From: Orychophragmus violaceus
Lineage: Eukaryota > Streptophyta > Magnoliopsida > Brassicales > Brassicaceae
NCBI GenBank assembly: GCA_030180135.1
Contig: CM058237.1
Span: forward strand, 102,659,489 to 102,723,488
Length of the DNA: 64,000 bases
Direction of reading: 5' to 3'
A program made the position numbers and the translations under genes. Positions within the stretch are counted from its first letter, which is position 1. Each line of letters begins with the position of its first letter. Below, piece by piece: positions 21,742 through 34,037 of this stretch. The notes under the pieces were generated by a model. It searched no databases, was not told where the DNA came from, and saw only the letters and a list, made by a program, of their open reading frames with translations.

Positions 21742-22242
21742 ATCTCCCACTTGTACTGGAATCATCTATTCCTTCAATCCCTTCGTCACTATATCTCGAT
21801 CTGGCATAAGGCAAGATCTGTGTCACCCTTATTTAGCCAAGATCATGTTCATCGAACTCCGATTTATACTGACAAGAAAAACGACTGACAATCACCTCGT
21901 TTGAGTGTGGCCACACATTTCTCAGTATCAAATCTTCGATGGGACCTGAGATATTTATCTCCTGTTATATAGGAGGGACAAATCCCATCTTGTTCCATCC
22001 TTGTTTCTTCACACGCTTCATGATACGCCCAATCAATGCCTTTATAGTCACCATTTACGGCTGACGTTTGACAAGGTTAAAGCGGACCAATTCACATGTA
22101 AGAAAACATGATTAACTCAGGTCTAAGGACTATACTCTATAGTCGTAATGAAAACTCTCATGACACTTATATAACTATCCCGTAGAGTTCTCATCAGTGG
22201 GTCATGTCCGATCCTGTGTTCTCCAACACATATCTATGTGAT
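21742..22242 (-). other. Element D 3' untranslated region, outer part
   Basis: There is no gene. It is similar in antisense to C 46100-46592. It is interrupted by E at the GTGAT site and resumes at 28978. Confidence 0.75.
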
Positions 22243-23455
22243 TGATATATCATGGTTTTTACCCATTTTAGACCATGATATGGATGTGTTTTTAGTGTCT
22301 TTTGTCTTTGTTTAGAGTCTTTTACAGGTTTAATCAGGTTTGGAGCTAATTGGAGATATTTGGAGCATTTTGGGGCTTTTGGGACGTTTTGGCCGAGAGC
22401 TTAAGTCACTGTCCGATTTATTGATCATGCATCGACCGACACACCTTGTGCATCGGTCGACACACTAGCGAGATGGGCCGTACGCGTCGGTTTAATGAAG
22501 ATATGAAGATTTGCAAAGAAGCCCAAGATAGTTCCAGTATTTACACAGAAGCCCCTGGCCAAGATTATGCCTATATAATAGAGTTTTTAGTGTTTTAATT
22601 AGATACGTTTTACATTACGCTTTCATAATTAAGAGCAGAGGATTTTTTAGACCTTTTGGGGCTGATCTGAACCTATTACTTCATCTGTATTTGGAGAAGA
22701 TTTCGAACCCCTTTTACTCTTATTCTTTTATGCAATTTATTCATTCTATGATTATGTTTTCATTATCTATGTCTGAGTAGATTCCTAGTTAGGTTTAGGG
22801 TTTCTCACATAGGATTTCATGACTTGCTAGACTTGTTCAAATTCAGTTAAGGATTCAAACTATATCTGTTCTTCAATTTAATTGTGCTTAAAGCTAGTTC
22901 TAACCTGATCAATTAGAATCTAGATCTTAGGTTGCTAAATACGTCACGGAAGTGGGGTTTAGGAATCTGAACTAATTAAATTGGGCAATTAAACTTTGCG
23001 CAAACGGAAGTTTGGTTTAGGATAATTGTGAACATATCAAACTTGGGATTAATGCTAGTTTAATCTGTTAGTTCTCGCAAACGAAAGTTTGGTTTGCTGC
23101 ACTTAGGCTTAGAGAATTATCGCAAAGGAATTTGGTTAATTCTATATCTGTGTTTTGAGTTCTAGAACTGTGCTTAATTAGATCCTTGCTGAATGAACTG
23201 TCTGCTTGTCTGATTTCCTGAGAATACCCTAGGCTTGACGCTTTTAATTACTTGCTTTCACAACCGTTAATCTCTGCTACCGATTTACTTTCTCGCACCG
23301 CTTTCGATTAAATCACATTGCTTATTTCTAGTATTAGTCTCTACTGTTCTGATCTATTCAGACCAAGTGTCCCTGTGGATTCGATAACCCTATATACTAC
23401 TTTGACATTGCTGTTCACTTGCAGTTTAGTATAGGGATAAACTTTGAGCCTATCA
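22243..23455 (+). repeat. Element E 5' LTR
   Basis: 1213 bases starting TGATATATCATGG. Contains one palindrome pair (cores 22433 and 22454). No open frame of note. Confidence 0.92.
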
Positions 23456-23461
23456 AGTTTT

Positions 23462-23479
23462 TGGCGCCGTTGCCGGGGA
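23462..23479 (+). other. Element E primer-binding site
   Basis: tggcgccgttgccgggga lies six bases after the LTR. This sequence is characteristic of plant Athila/Tat-type gypsy elements and complementary to a tRNA-Asp 3' end (from memory of the family). Confidence 0.88.
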
Positions 23480-23720
23480 CTCTTAGAGTCTTCGATAGGA
23501 CCGAACTTAGGGTTTTTACTAGAAATTTTTCTTTTTGTTTTTGCTTTTTTCGTTTCGTTTTTATTTTACTAACTTTTTCTCTGATTTCTCTCTGTCGCAG
23601 GTACGAATTTCGCCTTGCGTCGATCGTTGCATACCTTGCGTCGATCGTTGCATACCTTGCGTCGATCGTCACTAGGCGATTTTGAGATTGAATCGATCGT
23701 TGCACTGATAGCATCGATCG
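23480..23720 (+). other. Element E leader with 21-bp phased palindrome array
   Basis: 23615-23720 holds five CGATCG cores at 23621, 23642, 23663, 23694 and 23715; the first three form a perfect 21-base tandem (unit cgatcgttgcataccttgcgt without its 21st-base overlap). The upstream 23510-23590 is T-rich. There is no gene. Confidence 0.75.
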
Positions 23721-26395
23721 TTGCTGGACGATTACAGACAGTTTATGCCAACGCAGAAAACTCGAAGTAATCCGAACTCGAGCTTGCTTAATCTCGGACT
23801 AGAGGAACTTGGACGTCTAGAGAGGACTATCAGAAGAGAAAAGAGAGAGAGAATGGTTCGAGAACGTCTGATCTTGATACCAGATGCTGAAGGTACCCTG
23901 AGGGACCAAGATAACAACCCATACAATGCTGCTGGGCATCGGGTTGATGCTGAAGGGAATGTCATCCCTGATCCTCCTGAGCAACAGCAACAGTAGCTGA
24001 ACCGAAACCAGGGTCAAGGACAGGCCCAAGGTAGAGAGATGGTGGTTCATGAGAGGACACTAGCTGATTACAACAGACCTGATGAGTTTCATGCAAACCG
24101 AGCAGCTCTAGTGCTTCCTGCTTTTGAGAGGAATGATTTTGAGGTAAAGACCATCTACTACCAGCTGATGAGACAGATTGCTTTTCATGGTCTTCAAGCA
24201 GAGCAGCCTATGGATCACATTGACAAGTTTGAGGACATAGTCACTGGCATGAAGTATGAAGGAGTATGCCCGGACTATTTGTTCCTTAAGCTATTTCCGC
24301 ACAGTCTTGCTGGAGACGCTAGTGCATGGCTGAGACAACTGGCACCTAGTCAGTATACTACTTGGGCAGCCATAAAGAGTGAGTTCCTGCGTCACTTTTA
24401 TGATGATGCGCGCTCGGATCAGTCCAGACAGGACATTCTCACCTTTTCCCAAGAGCTTTGGAGCCCTTGAAGACTGCCTGGATGAGATTTAAGCAGTATC
24501 AGCGTGACTGTCCACACCATGGATTCACAGAAGTACAGCTCATTGGTATTTTCTTCAGAGGCATAGACCTCCCTTATCAGACTGCGCTGGATAATTCCAG
24601 TAATGCTAATTTCAACACCAGGACTCCTACACAAGCTAAGCAGTTGATTGAGAACCTGATTGGCAGCAACAGTTGCAAGACAATGGATGAAAGGAGGAAG
24701 AAATCTGGTGGAACTGTAGAGAATTCTGATATAGCTAATATAAGATCCAGATTGGACACAGTCTACAATCTCCTGACTAGTAAGAAAGCTGTCCACTTTG
24801 CCCAAGATGTAGAGGTGATTCAGACTGAGGAGGAAACTCAGGAAGAAGATGTGAATTTCATAGGAGGTTTTGGTTTCCAAGGTAATAGATTTGGTAATCA
24901 ACAGGGGAACAGATTCTCCAATGGTGGACAGACTGGTGGTTTTCAGAAGACCTATTGACAAGGTACTCAGAGAACCTATGGATCTACATCCTATCAGACT
25001 CCTCCTGCGCCTACAGACCATGAGAGCAAAATGGAGGCTATGATGGAACAACTGATTGAGAGTCAGACCAAGATTTATGTGGACTGCAACAAGAAGTTGG
25101 ACGCTGTCTATGAAGACCTCAATGGGAAATTTGAGTCTCTGAGCACTCACATGAAGCAGTTGGACACTCAGGTGAACCAGATGTCCAGCTCACTGAAGGG
25201 AAAAGGAGTGGCAGACACTCATGTTAAGGTCTGGTCTGTGTACATTAATGATGGATCTCACCTAGGTGAAAGATTTGAGCTAAGTACAGCTGAGTTGGTG
25301 ACAGAACAGGAATTTTCGGATATTTGTGAAAAACTCTCGGGTGAAATCTGCTGCAGTGCGTCGATCGATGCAACATCTGTGCCGATCGATACACCCGTCG
25401 GGATGGCAACGATCGACACACCCTTAGTGTCGGTCGTTGCAGGGCGTGAACGGACGGAACTGTCGGATGATAATAGCATAGATGCTGACTTGGAGCTTGA
25501 TCGCCTATTCAATGGAGCCTCTGAGATTACTCAACAGGAGATCTACGAGCAGATCTTTAGACAACACTCCTCAGTGTCTGAAGTGATTAGGCAAGAGATT
25601 GAAGAGCTGAAGAAATTAGAAGGGATTGGTGAAGAATTGGAAGAAATTCCAACTTCTGATGATCCACCTTATCATCCGTGTGTGCAAAGGTACCTGAACA
25701 AGATGTTGCCCCTGGATGATGATCTGAAAGACTGGGTGATAATAGTTCCTCAGCATATTAGTAATGTTCTGCTAACTAAAGTCCCGAAGAAGCTATCTGA
25801 TCCTGGAGTCTTTGTGCTGGACTGTTCTATCTTTGAGGATAGCTTTAGGCGTTCTCTGTGTGATTTAGGAGCTGCTGGAAGTTTGATGCCTTACTCTGTG
25901 GCAGAGAAGCTGGGTATGCTGGATTTTACTCCCACTAGGACTTCTCTTGTCCTAGCTGATCAGTCCATACGAGTTCCTGAAGGACTCCTTATGGACATTC
26001 CGGTGAGAGTTGGAAACTACTTAGTTCCAACAGACTTCCTTGTGCTGAGATATGACTGTGATCCGGATGAAGCATTATTGCTTGGGAGACCCTTTTTGGC
26101 TACAGCAGGAGCATTGATTGATGTTAGGAACAGCTTGATAGACCTCCATCTGGGAGATGGACCACTGCACTATGAGATGGATAAGCTGCGAAAGCCACTG
26201 ATAGATGGGCAGACATTCACCATAAGGGACGCAAATTTTGAGCAGCCTGATCATACCATGGTTATATATCCTGGAGCACATTTCACTCCATCTTTTCTTG
26301 GACATGAGCATTCCGCAACAGCCTACTCACCACCTTGGATGAGGAGACTTGAACAGAGACAGAAAAAGTCTCTGTCAGGACCTCCTGGTACTTGA
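23721..26395 (+). pseudogene. Element E gag-protease
   Basis: One ancestral frame is broken by TAG at 23994-23996, a frameshift at 24455-24470 and TGA at 24956-24958; the last part is open for 454 codons to 26395. The Gag core has an Athila-type signature, LADYNRPDEFHANRAALVLP, then KTAWMRFKQYQRDCPHHGF. The aspartic protease is recognisable by DLGAAGSLMPYSVAEKLGM (about 25861-25917), with A where the family usually has S, and by the following LLGRPFLATAGALIDV. No zinc knuckle, RT or integrase follows. Residues at about 25356-25440 (SASIDATSVPIDTPVGMAT...) are encoded by four CGATCG palindromes read in frame. Three lesions make it inactive. Confidence 0.85.
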
Positions 26396-27748
26396 AAATT
26401 ATCATCCGTCCGGTCAAGCTATTGACCTTAAACAAGCGCTGGGTGGAAGGCAACCCACCACTAGGTACTGGTGTTTTTCTACTTAATTTTTGGTGTTTTT
26501 GTTAGGATTTTACGTTTGTTTTTGTTTCTGGTGAGTTTATGTTTGCAGGTCTCGGTTAAATCGCAGTGCAACGATCGACGCACTTCTGTGTCGATCGTCA
26601 CAACACAAAAGGAATCGCATTGCAGCGATCGTTGCGGTCCTGAGCAACGATCGACTATACACGAAAATCGCCAAGTAACGGTCGATGCACTTAGTGCAAC
26701 GATCGATGCTCAGCGACAGAGGTAACCCGACAGACATAATTTCACCTTTTCAACTTTTATTTTCTTTTTACCGATCCTTCGCTGGACACTACTGGGGACA
26801 GTGTGTCTTAAGTGTGGGGGAGGTGCTACTGACTTTTGTTTTCTGTTTTCTTAAGGGTCAGTCCGTTTTTTCAAAAAAAAAAATCGTTTTTATTTAGTCA
26901 AAATTGTTTAAGTAAGAAACTATGATTTTCTGAGAAGATTTACAAGACTTGCAGGAACTTAAGTAACCATTGGGATGAAGTTGCAGGATCTATCTCTGAC
27001 TATTAGAAAACCCCATCACAGATCAACCTACTGGGAACACCCACATCACTTCAGGTATCAGAGGATCCTTTACTGACTTCAACTTTAATACTGACTTAGA
27101 TTTCTCACCTAAGGGCTTGGTATACTTTGTGTCGGATTCCCTTGTTAGTTCTGACACAGCCTGTCAACCTATCCTATTTAGTTCCCTTCTCCCCTTCTGT
27201 AAAAAAAAAAAAAAAATATATATATAATAAACTAAGGATGAGTTAGTAACTCCGAAGTGGTCATGGGAATAGTAGCAAACACTATTATCTCTCATGTGAT
27301 CCATGGAAAGTGTCCAAAGTACACCCCATAACGGGAAGAACACTGATAAAAAAATAAAATGATACCCATTGGGGAAAAATCAGTTGTTAAAGAAGGGAAA
27401 GAGAAGAAAGGGACTAGAGAAAGATAGTATGGTGGTCTAGAGCTGATAAGGTAAGAATCCATGTGCCCTTTGATCGATACTCCTTAGGTGAGACCGCACT
27501 TAAATACTTGCAGAAGTCAGTAGGGAGAATTTGAATGCTTGAATGTGATTGTGGAGTTTACCTAGGACAGTTGCTAAGTGTGGGGGAAGTACATTGTGGT
27601 CTTGATATCCTGTAATTGATTCTTTCAGTGGTTTACTAAGGGGAATCTGAGTATTGTAGCTTCTAGGATGAAATGAGTTTCTGAAGAGTTTTCAAACCTC
27701 TTCACCAAGTTTTAGTTCTATGTTTTGCTTGAGGGCAAGCAAAGGCTA
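26396..27748 (+). other. Element E 3' non-coding region
   Basis: No RT or integrase similarity is seen. 26565-26715 has six CGATCG-type cores (26572, 26592, 26626, 26648, 26679, 26700). A polypurine-like 'aagtgtgggggag' occurs at about 26811, 27578 (with one change) and again at the true primer site 27748. 27201-27229 is an A-run followed by a TA-run. Confidence 0.7.
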
Positions 27749-27761
27749 AGTGTGGGGGAGT
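27749..27761 (+). other. Element E polypurine tract
   Basis: agtgtgggggagt ends directly at the 3' LTR start (27762) and is the usual plus-strand primer form in Athila/Tat elements. Confidence 0.8.
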
Positions 27762-28972
27762 TGATATATCATGGTTTTTACCCATTTTAGACCATGATAT
27801 GGATGTGTTTTTAGTGTCTTTTGTCTTTGTTTAGAGTCTTTTACAGGTTTAATCAGGTTTGGAGCTAATTGGAGATATTTGGAGCATTTTGGGGCTTTTG
27901 GGACGTTTTGGCCGAGAGCTTAAGTCACTGTCCGATTTATTGATCATGCATCGACCGACACACCTTGTGCATCGGTCGACACACTAGCGAGATGGGCCGT
28001 ACGCGTCGGTTTAATGAAAATATGAAGATTTGCAAAGAAGCCCAAGATAGTTCCAGTATTTATACACAAGCCCCTGGCCGAGATTTGCCTATATAATAGA
28101 GTTTTTAGTGTTTTAATTAGATACGTTTTACATTACGCTTTCATAATTAAGAGCAGAGGATTTTTAGACCTTTTGGGGCTGATCTGAACCTATTACTTCA
28201 TCTGTATTTGGAGAAGATTTCGAACCCCTTTTACTCTTATTCTTTTATGCAATTTATTCATTCTATGATTATGTTTTCATTATCTATGTCTGAGTAGATT
28301 CCTAGTTAGGTTTAGGGTTTCTCACATAGGATTTCATGACTTGCTAGACTTGTTCAAATTCAGTTAAGGATTCAAACTATATCTGTTCTTCAATTTAATT
28401 GTGCTTAAAGCTAGTTCTAACCTAATCAATTAGAATCTAGATCTTAGGTTGCTAAATACGTCACGGAAGTGGGGTTTAGGAATCTGAACTAATTAAATTG
28501 GGCAATTAAACTTTGCGCAAACGGAAGTTTGGTATAGGATAATTGTGAACATATCAAACTTGGGATTAATGCTAGTTTAATCTGTTAGTTCTCGCAAACG
28601 AAAGTTTGGTTTGCTGCACTTAGGCTTAGAGAATTATCGCAAAGGAATTTGGTTAATTATATATCTGTGTTTTGAGTTCTAGAACTGTGCTTAATTAGAT
28701 CCTTGCTGAATGAACTGTCTGCTTGTCTGATTTCCTGAGAATACCCTAGGCTTGACGTTTTTAATTACTTGCTTTCACAACCGTTAATCTCTGCTACCGA
28801 TTTACTTTCTCGCACCGCTTTCGATTAAATCACATTGCTTATTTCTAGTATTAGTCTCTACTGTTCTGATCTATTGAGACCAAGTGTCCCTGTGGATTCG
28901 ATAACCCTATATACTACTTTGACATTGCTGTTCACTTGCAGTTTAGTATAGGGATAAACTTTGAGCCTATCA
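27762..28972 (+). repeat. Element E 3' LTR
   Basis: 1211 bases, about 99% identical to the 5' LTR; palindrome cores at 27952 and 27973. GTGAT follows at 28973-28977. Confidence 0.92.
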
Positions 28973-28977
28973 GTGAT

Positions 28978-29289
28978 TGACTTTAATACTCTTATTAATG
29001 ACTCCATGAAACTTAGTCATCAGTCACCTCACATACTAGTCTCACGCGGTTGTTAACGTCCCACTTTAACAACCTTGACTAGGGACCAACTTAATTTATG
29101 TCATTTATCACATATAGGGTTTCATGATCAAGTCACATACTTGATGACCTATAAAATGTCATAAATTACTTTGGGACTATTATTTAATAACCATTATTAA
29201 ATAATACAGATGTCAGATTTCAATAACATAATCAAATTATGTTTACACGAACATCATATCATAACTAAAATTAACATCAACAACTCCCA
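28978..29289 (-). other. Element D 3' untranslated region, inner part
   Basis: Continuation of D after E. It is similar in antisense to C 45780-46090 and contains no gene. Confidence 0.7.
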
Positions 29290-30309
29290 CTAAAATTAAG
29301 ATCACATCTTAAGACATCTAATGCATGTAGTAGTTGTCTGACCCTCATTCGCTCTTGCTCAGCGTGTGTCGAAGGACACTGCGTCTTGCTAAGAGTAATA
29401 CCAAGAGTCATTTACACAAAGCCTTTCTTGGAATCCTGCATACTGGACCTGTGCAAGCCCTTATCACCATAAGTATCTTGACACAATCCAATTAGCTTGT
29501 CCAATCTATCTCTATAGATTCTTATTCCAAGAATGTATACGGTTTCTCCCATATTTTCATCGAAAAACAACTTTCGAGTCAGGTCTTAACAGACTGAAAC
29601 GATGGAACTTCATTTCCGAGAAGTGGTATGTTTAATACTAGAAATGCAATTGCGCTCCCACTAGTCCTCTTGTAAACACACGGTTCCTCTTCATTCATGA
29701 CGAAGTCAAACCTTTGACTGCTTTATCAAAACGAAGATTTCAACTCCGAGATGCTTGCTTCAATCCATAAATGGTTTGATGAAGCTTGCATACCTTCCTA
29801 GCTTCATTAGGATCAATGAAAAACTTCAGGTTGTGTCATGTACACATCCTTTTTCCAGAATTCCATTAAGGAAAACTGTTTTCACATCCATCTGCCAGAT
29901 CTCATAACCATTATGAGTGGCGGTTGCTAGGAGAATCCGAATGGACATTAGCACGGTGTCTGGGATTAGGTTTCTTCACAGTCAATACCATGAATTTACT
30001 TGAAACCTTTTTTGCCACCAACCTTGCTTTGTACATCTGAATATAACCATCCATGTCAACTTTTCTTCTTGAAAATCCATTTACTCACAATGGTTTCTAC
30101 ACCATCGGGTAAATCAATCCAAGTCATACTTGGTTCTGTGACATGGATCCCATTTCGGATTCAGCGGCTTTCAGCCATTTTCGGAGTCAAGGCCCATCAT
30201 TGATTCTTCAAAATTCGCAGGCCCGTCACTTTCAATGATCAGTAGATCACGGCAATTGGTTACGAGAAATCAATATTTCTCGGGTTCGTGACGGATCCTT
30301 TCGGATCTG

Positions 30310-30560
30310 CGAGCTTCAGTTTTCTGTAAAAGTCGCGCACACATATCTCATATGTATACTTTTACCACGACCTAATTAACCAAGATTTAAACCGTAGTTA
30401 ATTGAGTCATAAACCAAATTCAATATTTGGTTCGCGATCTGTGTCGATCGATGCAACTTTTGTGTCGATCGATGCAACTTTTGTGTCGATCGACACTTCT
30501 TCAGAAACTCGCCATTTAAATGTATATCGAATATACATTCACCAGATCCTTTATAAACTC
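30310..30560 (-). other. LTR-like palindrome segment inside D pol linker
   Basis: About 250 bases replace the normal integrase-RT linker between sequence matching 'ctgcgagcttcag' and 'aggcaccacaggtgcagg'. They hold three CGATCG cores at 30445, 30466 and 30487 (21 bp apart) and a 'tatatcgaatatacattc' block like that of D's own LTR (21490-21525). It looks like a copy of an LTR centre placed into pol. Confidence 0.65.
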
Positions 30561-31360
30561 TAGGCACCACAGGTGCAGGTTCTACAACTCTTTGTAGATC
30601 CAACTGCTGCTCTTCCTCATCAGGTTGAGCAGTCTCCTGTGATTTTCGAATTTCTTCGAGTTGTACTTTTACTCTCACTGTTCTTCTTGGAAAGAAAGTC
30701 TTTCTCAAGAAAGCATAGTTCCGAGCAACAAACAATTTGTTCTCGAACTGGTTGTAAAAGTAACATGCCTTGGTTTTGTTAGGACAACCAATGAAGTAGC
30801 ACTTATCAGATTTGGGTGTGAGCTTATCAGAGATTAAACGTTTTATATAAGTCTCGCAACTCCAAATCTCCATGATGGATAAATCAGAAACATTTACATT
30901 CCACATCTCATGTGGTATCTATGTAACTGATTTTGATGGAACTCTATTTAAAGTAAACTCAGACATTTCTAGAGCGTATTCTTAGAAGGATAATGGAAGA
31001 TCTAAGTGACTCATCATTGATCGAACCATATCTAATAAAGTCCGATACAGGAGGAGTGAATTGTGAAACACTTTCACAATCTCTCAGATGACCACTAAAT
31101 TCTTGACCTAAGTATTCACTTCCATGATCTCATCGTAGAGGTTTAATACCTTTGCCAAATTGATTCTGTACTTCATTCTGGAACTCTTTGAACTTTTCAA
31201 AGATTCAGATTTATGTCTTATTAATAAGACATAACCGTACCTACTGAAATTATCAGTAAAGGTAATGAAGTACTGAAATTTTCCTCTAGCATTTGTGTTC
31301 ATCGGCCCATATACATTTGTATGTATAAAGCCCAATAAGCCTCTGGCCCTTTCATTTTTT

Positions 31361-31414
31361 TCGTTCGCGACTTGTGTCGACCGACGCACCGTTTGTGTCG
31401 ATCGACACTACCTT
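31361..31414 (-). other. Palindrome-pair insertion inside D integrase
   Basis: Relative to C (43245-43275) about 50 extra bases lie between the segments encoding the pre-integrase end and the HTDVCG start. They consist of little more than one pair of palindromes (cores 31378 and 31399, 21 bp). Confidence 0.7.
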
Positions 31415-32870
31415 TTGTTGAAAGGAGCCTTTGTCGTTTTACTTAATAAACAAGATCCACTTTACTCATTATGATTCTCAATCAGATGAGCCCAAAAGCC
31501 CATCACTATGGAGCTTCTGAATCTATTTCTCATTTATGTAGCCCAAAACGACAATGCCAGAGAGAAGTTTGACTCGTATCATTTGACTTGAATCTCTTGG
31601 TATTAATGTTATAGTTAGGCACATTCTGGTATAGAACATAAAGTCCATTCTCTAATGGATTGCTACTATAAAATATATCACTGTAATCAAATGAATAACA
31701 CTTATTCTTAACTTGAAAACTGATATCCTTCCATATCCAAACAAGGAATAGAAATAATCTTTCTGCTCATAGCAGGTACATAGTAGCAGTTTTAAGTTCA
31801 AAACATGCCATAAAAGGAAAAACAAATGAAATACTCCTACGGTTAATGCAGCAACTCTTGCTCCATTCCCACTCATAGGTCCACTTGTCCTTTCTCCATA
31901 GTCCTACTTTTGCTCAGGCCCTGCACATTTTCACAAAATATGAGTACCACAGCTGGTATCCAATACCCAATAAGTAGGACTATAAGAAGTAACATTTACT
32001 TCTATAACATAATACCTGAAGAAGAAGTCTCGTACGTCTTCTTCAGCATCTCATAATCTTCCAAGAATTTATTGCAGTTTCTTTTCAAATGCCCATAACC
32101 ATTACAATAACGGCACTTAACATCTTCAGAAGGACTGGTTTTAACCTTAGGAACATGGCCAGACTCGCTTGGATTCACAATCGAGCTCGTCTTGCCATCA
32201 CCTTTGTTCTTACCAAGTTTCTTAAACTTTTAACCCTTTTGTACCATAAGGACATTTGGGGTGTCCTTCTTGATGTTAGGTTCAGCAGTCTTAAGCATCC
32301 CATGCAATTCAGTCAACGTCTTCGTCAAGTTGTTCATGTTATAGTTCATAACAAATTGATCATAGCTTGACGGCAGTAACTGCAGAATGATGTCAGTAGC
32401 CAACTCTTGGCTAATGGGACAGTCCAGTTTCCCCAGGTTATCAATATAACCCATCATCTTAATGACATGAGGACTAACTGGTTCACCCTTTGGTAGCTTG
32501 CACTCAATCAGAGACCTTACCGTCTGGTATCTCTAAGTTCGTGCCTGCTCCTGAAACATACTTTTCAGGCCAGTGATCATCTGTATTGGCGACTCCACGT
32601 ACTCATATTGCTTCTGCAATTCCGAGTTCATGGTAGCCAACATGAGACAACTCACATCCACCGCATCATTAGAATGCTTATCCCAAGCATCCTTATCTGA
32701 CTGCCAGGCATTGGCTCGGTACTTCTTGGGGAGAAATTTCTCAAGGACATAGTCCTTTTTCTCCTGTTTGAGAACAATTCTCAAGTTCCGATACCATTCA
32801 AGAAAGTTGGATCCATTTAACTTGTCGGATCGCAGGAGAAATTGTTACGAAGGTTTGTGCTAGACATAGC

Positions 32871-34025
32871 TGGGAAAAAAAGGGAGGTTTTAGTTATGAT
32901 GTTCAAGAAATGAGAAGTCTTAACAATTATGAAAACTGGCATTATATTCAAACAATGTTCCCTCAGATGAATATAATGATCCAAGACCCATTCTTCACTA
33001 AACTTGAGTGAGCCACTGGCTATCACCCAAATTTAGCTATCTAGGTAAGCAACAACTTTGCTAGTTATATCCAATATAACTCTTGGTTGTGGATTTACAT
33101 CTCATGTCAAACCCACATGATGTCTCTAGGCCCAAAACTATTTTGATAGCCCAGTCAAGTAAACCAATCTCTTAAGTCATGTAATTGTTGACGCCTTGCA
33201 CTGCAAGCCCATCAACACGATTACTTCCTGCCTTACTCATGTAATTGTGGATACCTTGCACTGCAAGCCTATCACTCAATGAAACGAGTCTTGACAGTTG
33301 ACAAGATTGGAAAGACATCAAGTATTACTTGATATTTGGTTGAGGAACAGAACCTTTTAAAACGTTCAGTTTTATTATGTTTTAATTCTTATAATTAATT
33401 GATTCATCTTGCTTCGGTTCTGTGATTTCAGGTTCAATAACCTAATCAACTAGTCTGATGTCGACTACTATAGTGTCGATCGATGCAGGATAACCTAAAG
33501 CAATCCGTGATAACCGATCAATCCAATTGATCCGGTTTTGAATATCGGTCAGTGTCGATCGATGCTACATTAGCATCGATCGATACCAACCCGATCAAAC
33601 CAATCGCAATTAAACCATTCACAGCTTTCAACCATCATTAACCAAGCTCGATAACCGGTCCAATCCAATTGAACCAATTCATCAATCTCGCGAGGTTTGT
33701 GTCGATCGATGCAACGCTTGTGTCGATCGACACTAGGCGAAAACTAAGGTTTATTCGGGTTTTCGCCTTGCATCGATCGATGCCGGATTGGCATCGATCG
33801 ACACCATGCGAAAAACCCTAAATTTTATTCGGGTTTTCGCCCTGTGTCGATCGATGCCGGATTGGCAACGATCGACACCATGCGAAAAACCCTAAGACGT
33901 TTTTCGAACAAACCCTAAACTAGGTTTTTCATGAAAAAGATTTTTAGCAAGTTTGTATCAACCATACACAGATTCAGATTCAACTAATCTAATCAACATG
34001 CTACAGATTCAATGGAACCCTAAAG
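32871..34025 (-). other. Element D leader with palindrome clusters
   Basis: There is no gene. 33470-33890 holds one single and four paired CGATCG cores (33477; 33556/33577; 33703/33724; 33774/33795; 33848/33869), every pair at 21 bp. 33750-33900 is a roughly 72-base direct duplication (ttattcgggttttcgcc repeats at about 33751 and 33824). Confidence 0.75.
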
Positions 34026-34037
34026 CTCTGATACCAC
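34026..34037 (-). other. Element D primer-binding site
   Basis: Plus strand ctctgataccac, i.e. gtggtatcagag on the element strand, next to the LTR: initiator tRNA-Met type. Confidence 0.88.

Larger units (their letters stand above)
22243..28972 (+). mobile_element. Element E: Athila-like Ty3/gypsy element encoding only Gag-protease
   Basis: The LTRs are 1213 and 1211 bases and about 99% identical (roughly a dozen differences), with termini TGATATATC...CCTATCA and target duplication GTGAT. The primer site is of the tRNA-Asp type used by Athila and related elements. The only coding region is a 2.7-kb Gag-protease frame. The 1.37 kb between it and the 3' LTR cannot hold RT, RNase H and integrase, so the element is non-autonomous by structure. 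Palindrome pairs occur in its LTRs, leader, coding region and 3' part. Confidence 0.92.
29290..32870 (-). pseudogene. Element D gag-pol, wrecked
   Basis: Minus-strand remnants in order from the right: Gag start near 32868 followed at once by frameshifts and stops; Gag pieces at 32533-32784 (IVLKQEKKDYVL) and 32230-32457 (MMGYIDNLGKLDCPISQELA); protease and pre-integrase scraps at 31500-32030; integrase at 31108-31380 (GPMNTNARGKF, TDNFSRYG); a linker frame at 30376-30906; RT scraps at 29420-30160. Most of RNase H is deleted near 29345. Two palindrome-bearing segments interrupt it (30310-30560 and 31361-31414). There are too many frameshifts for any protein, in contrast with LTRs that differ by only about 1.3%. 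Confidence 0.85.

Noticed and set aside
23615..23720. Regularly spaced repeats that could be read as a CRISPR-like array
   Set aside because: The period is 21 bp with no unique spacers, within a plant retrotransposon leader.
26396..27748. Hidden RT/integrase in E
   Set aside because: No frame over about 85 codons and no RT or integrase motif on either strand.
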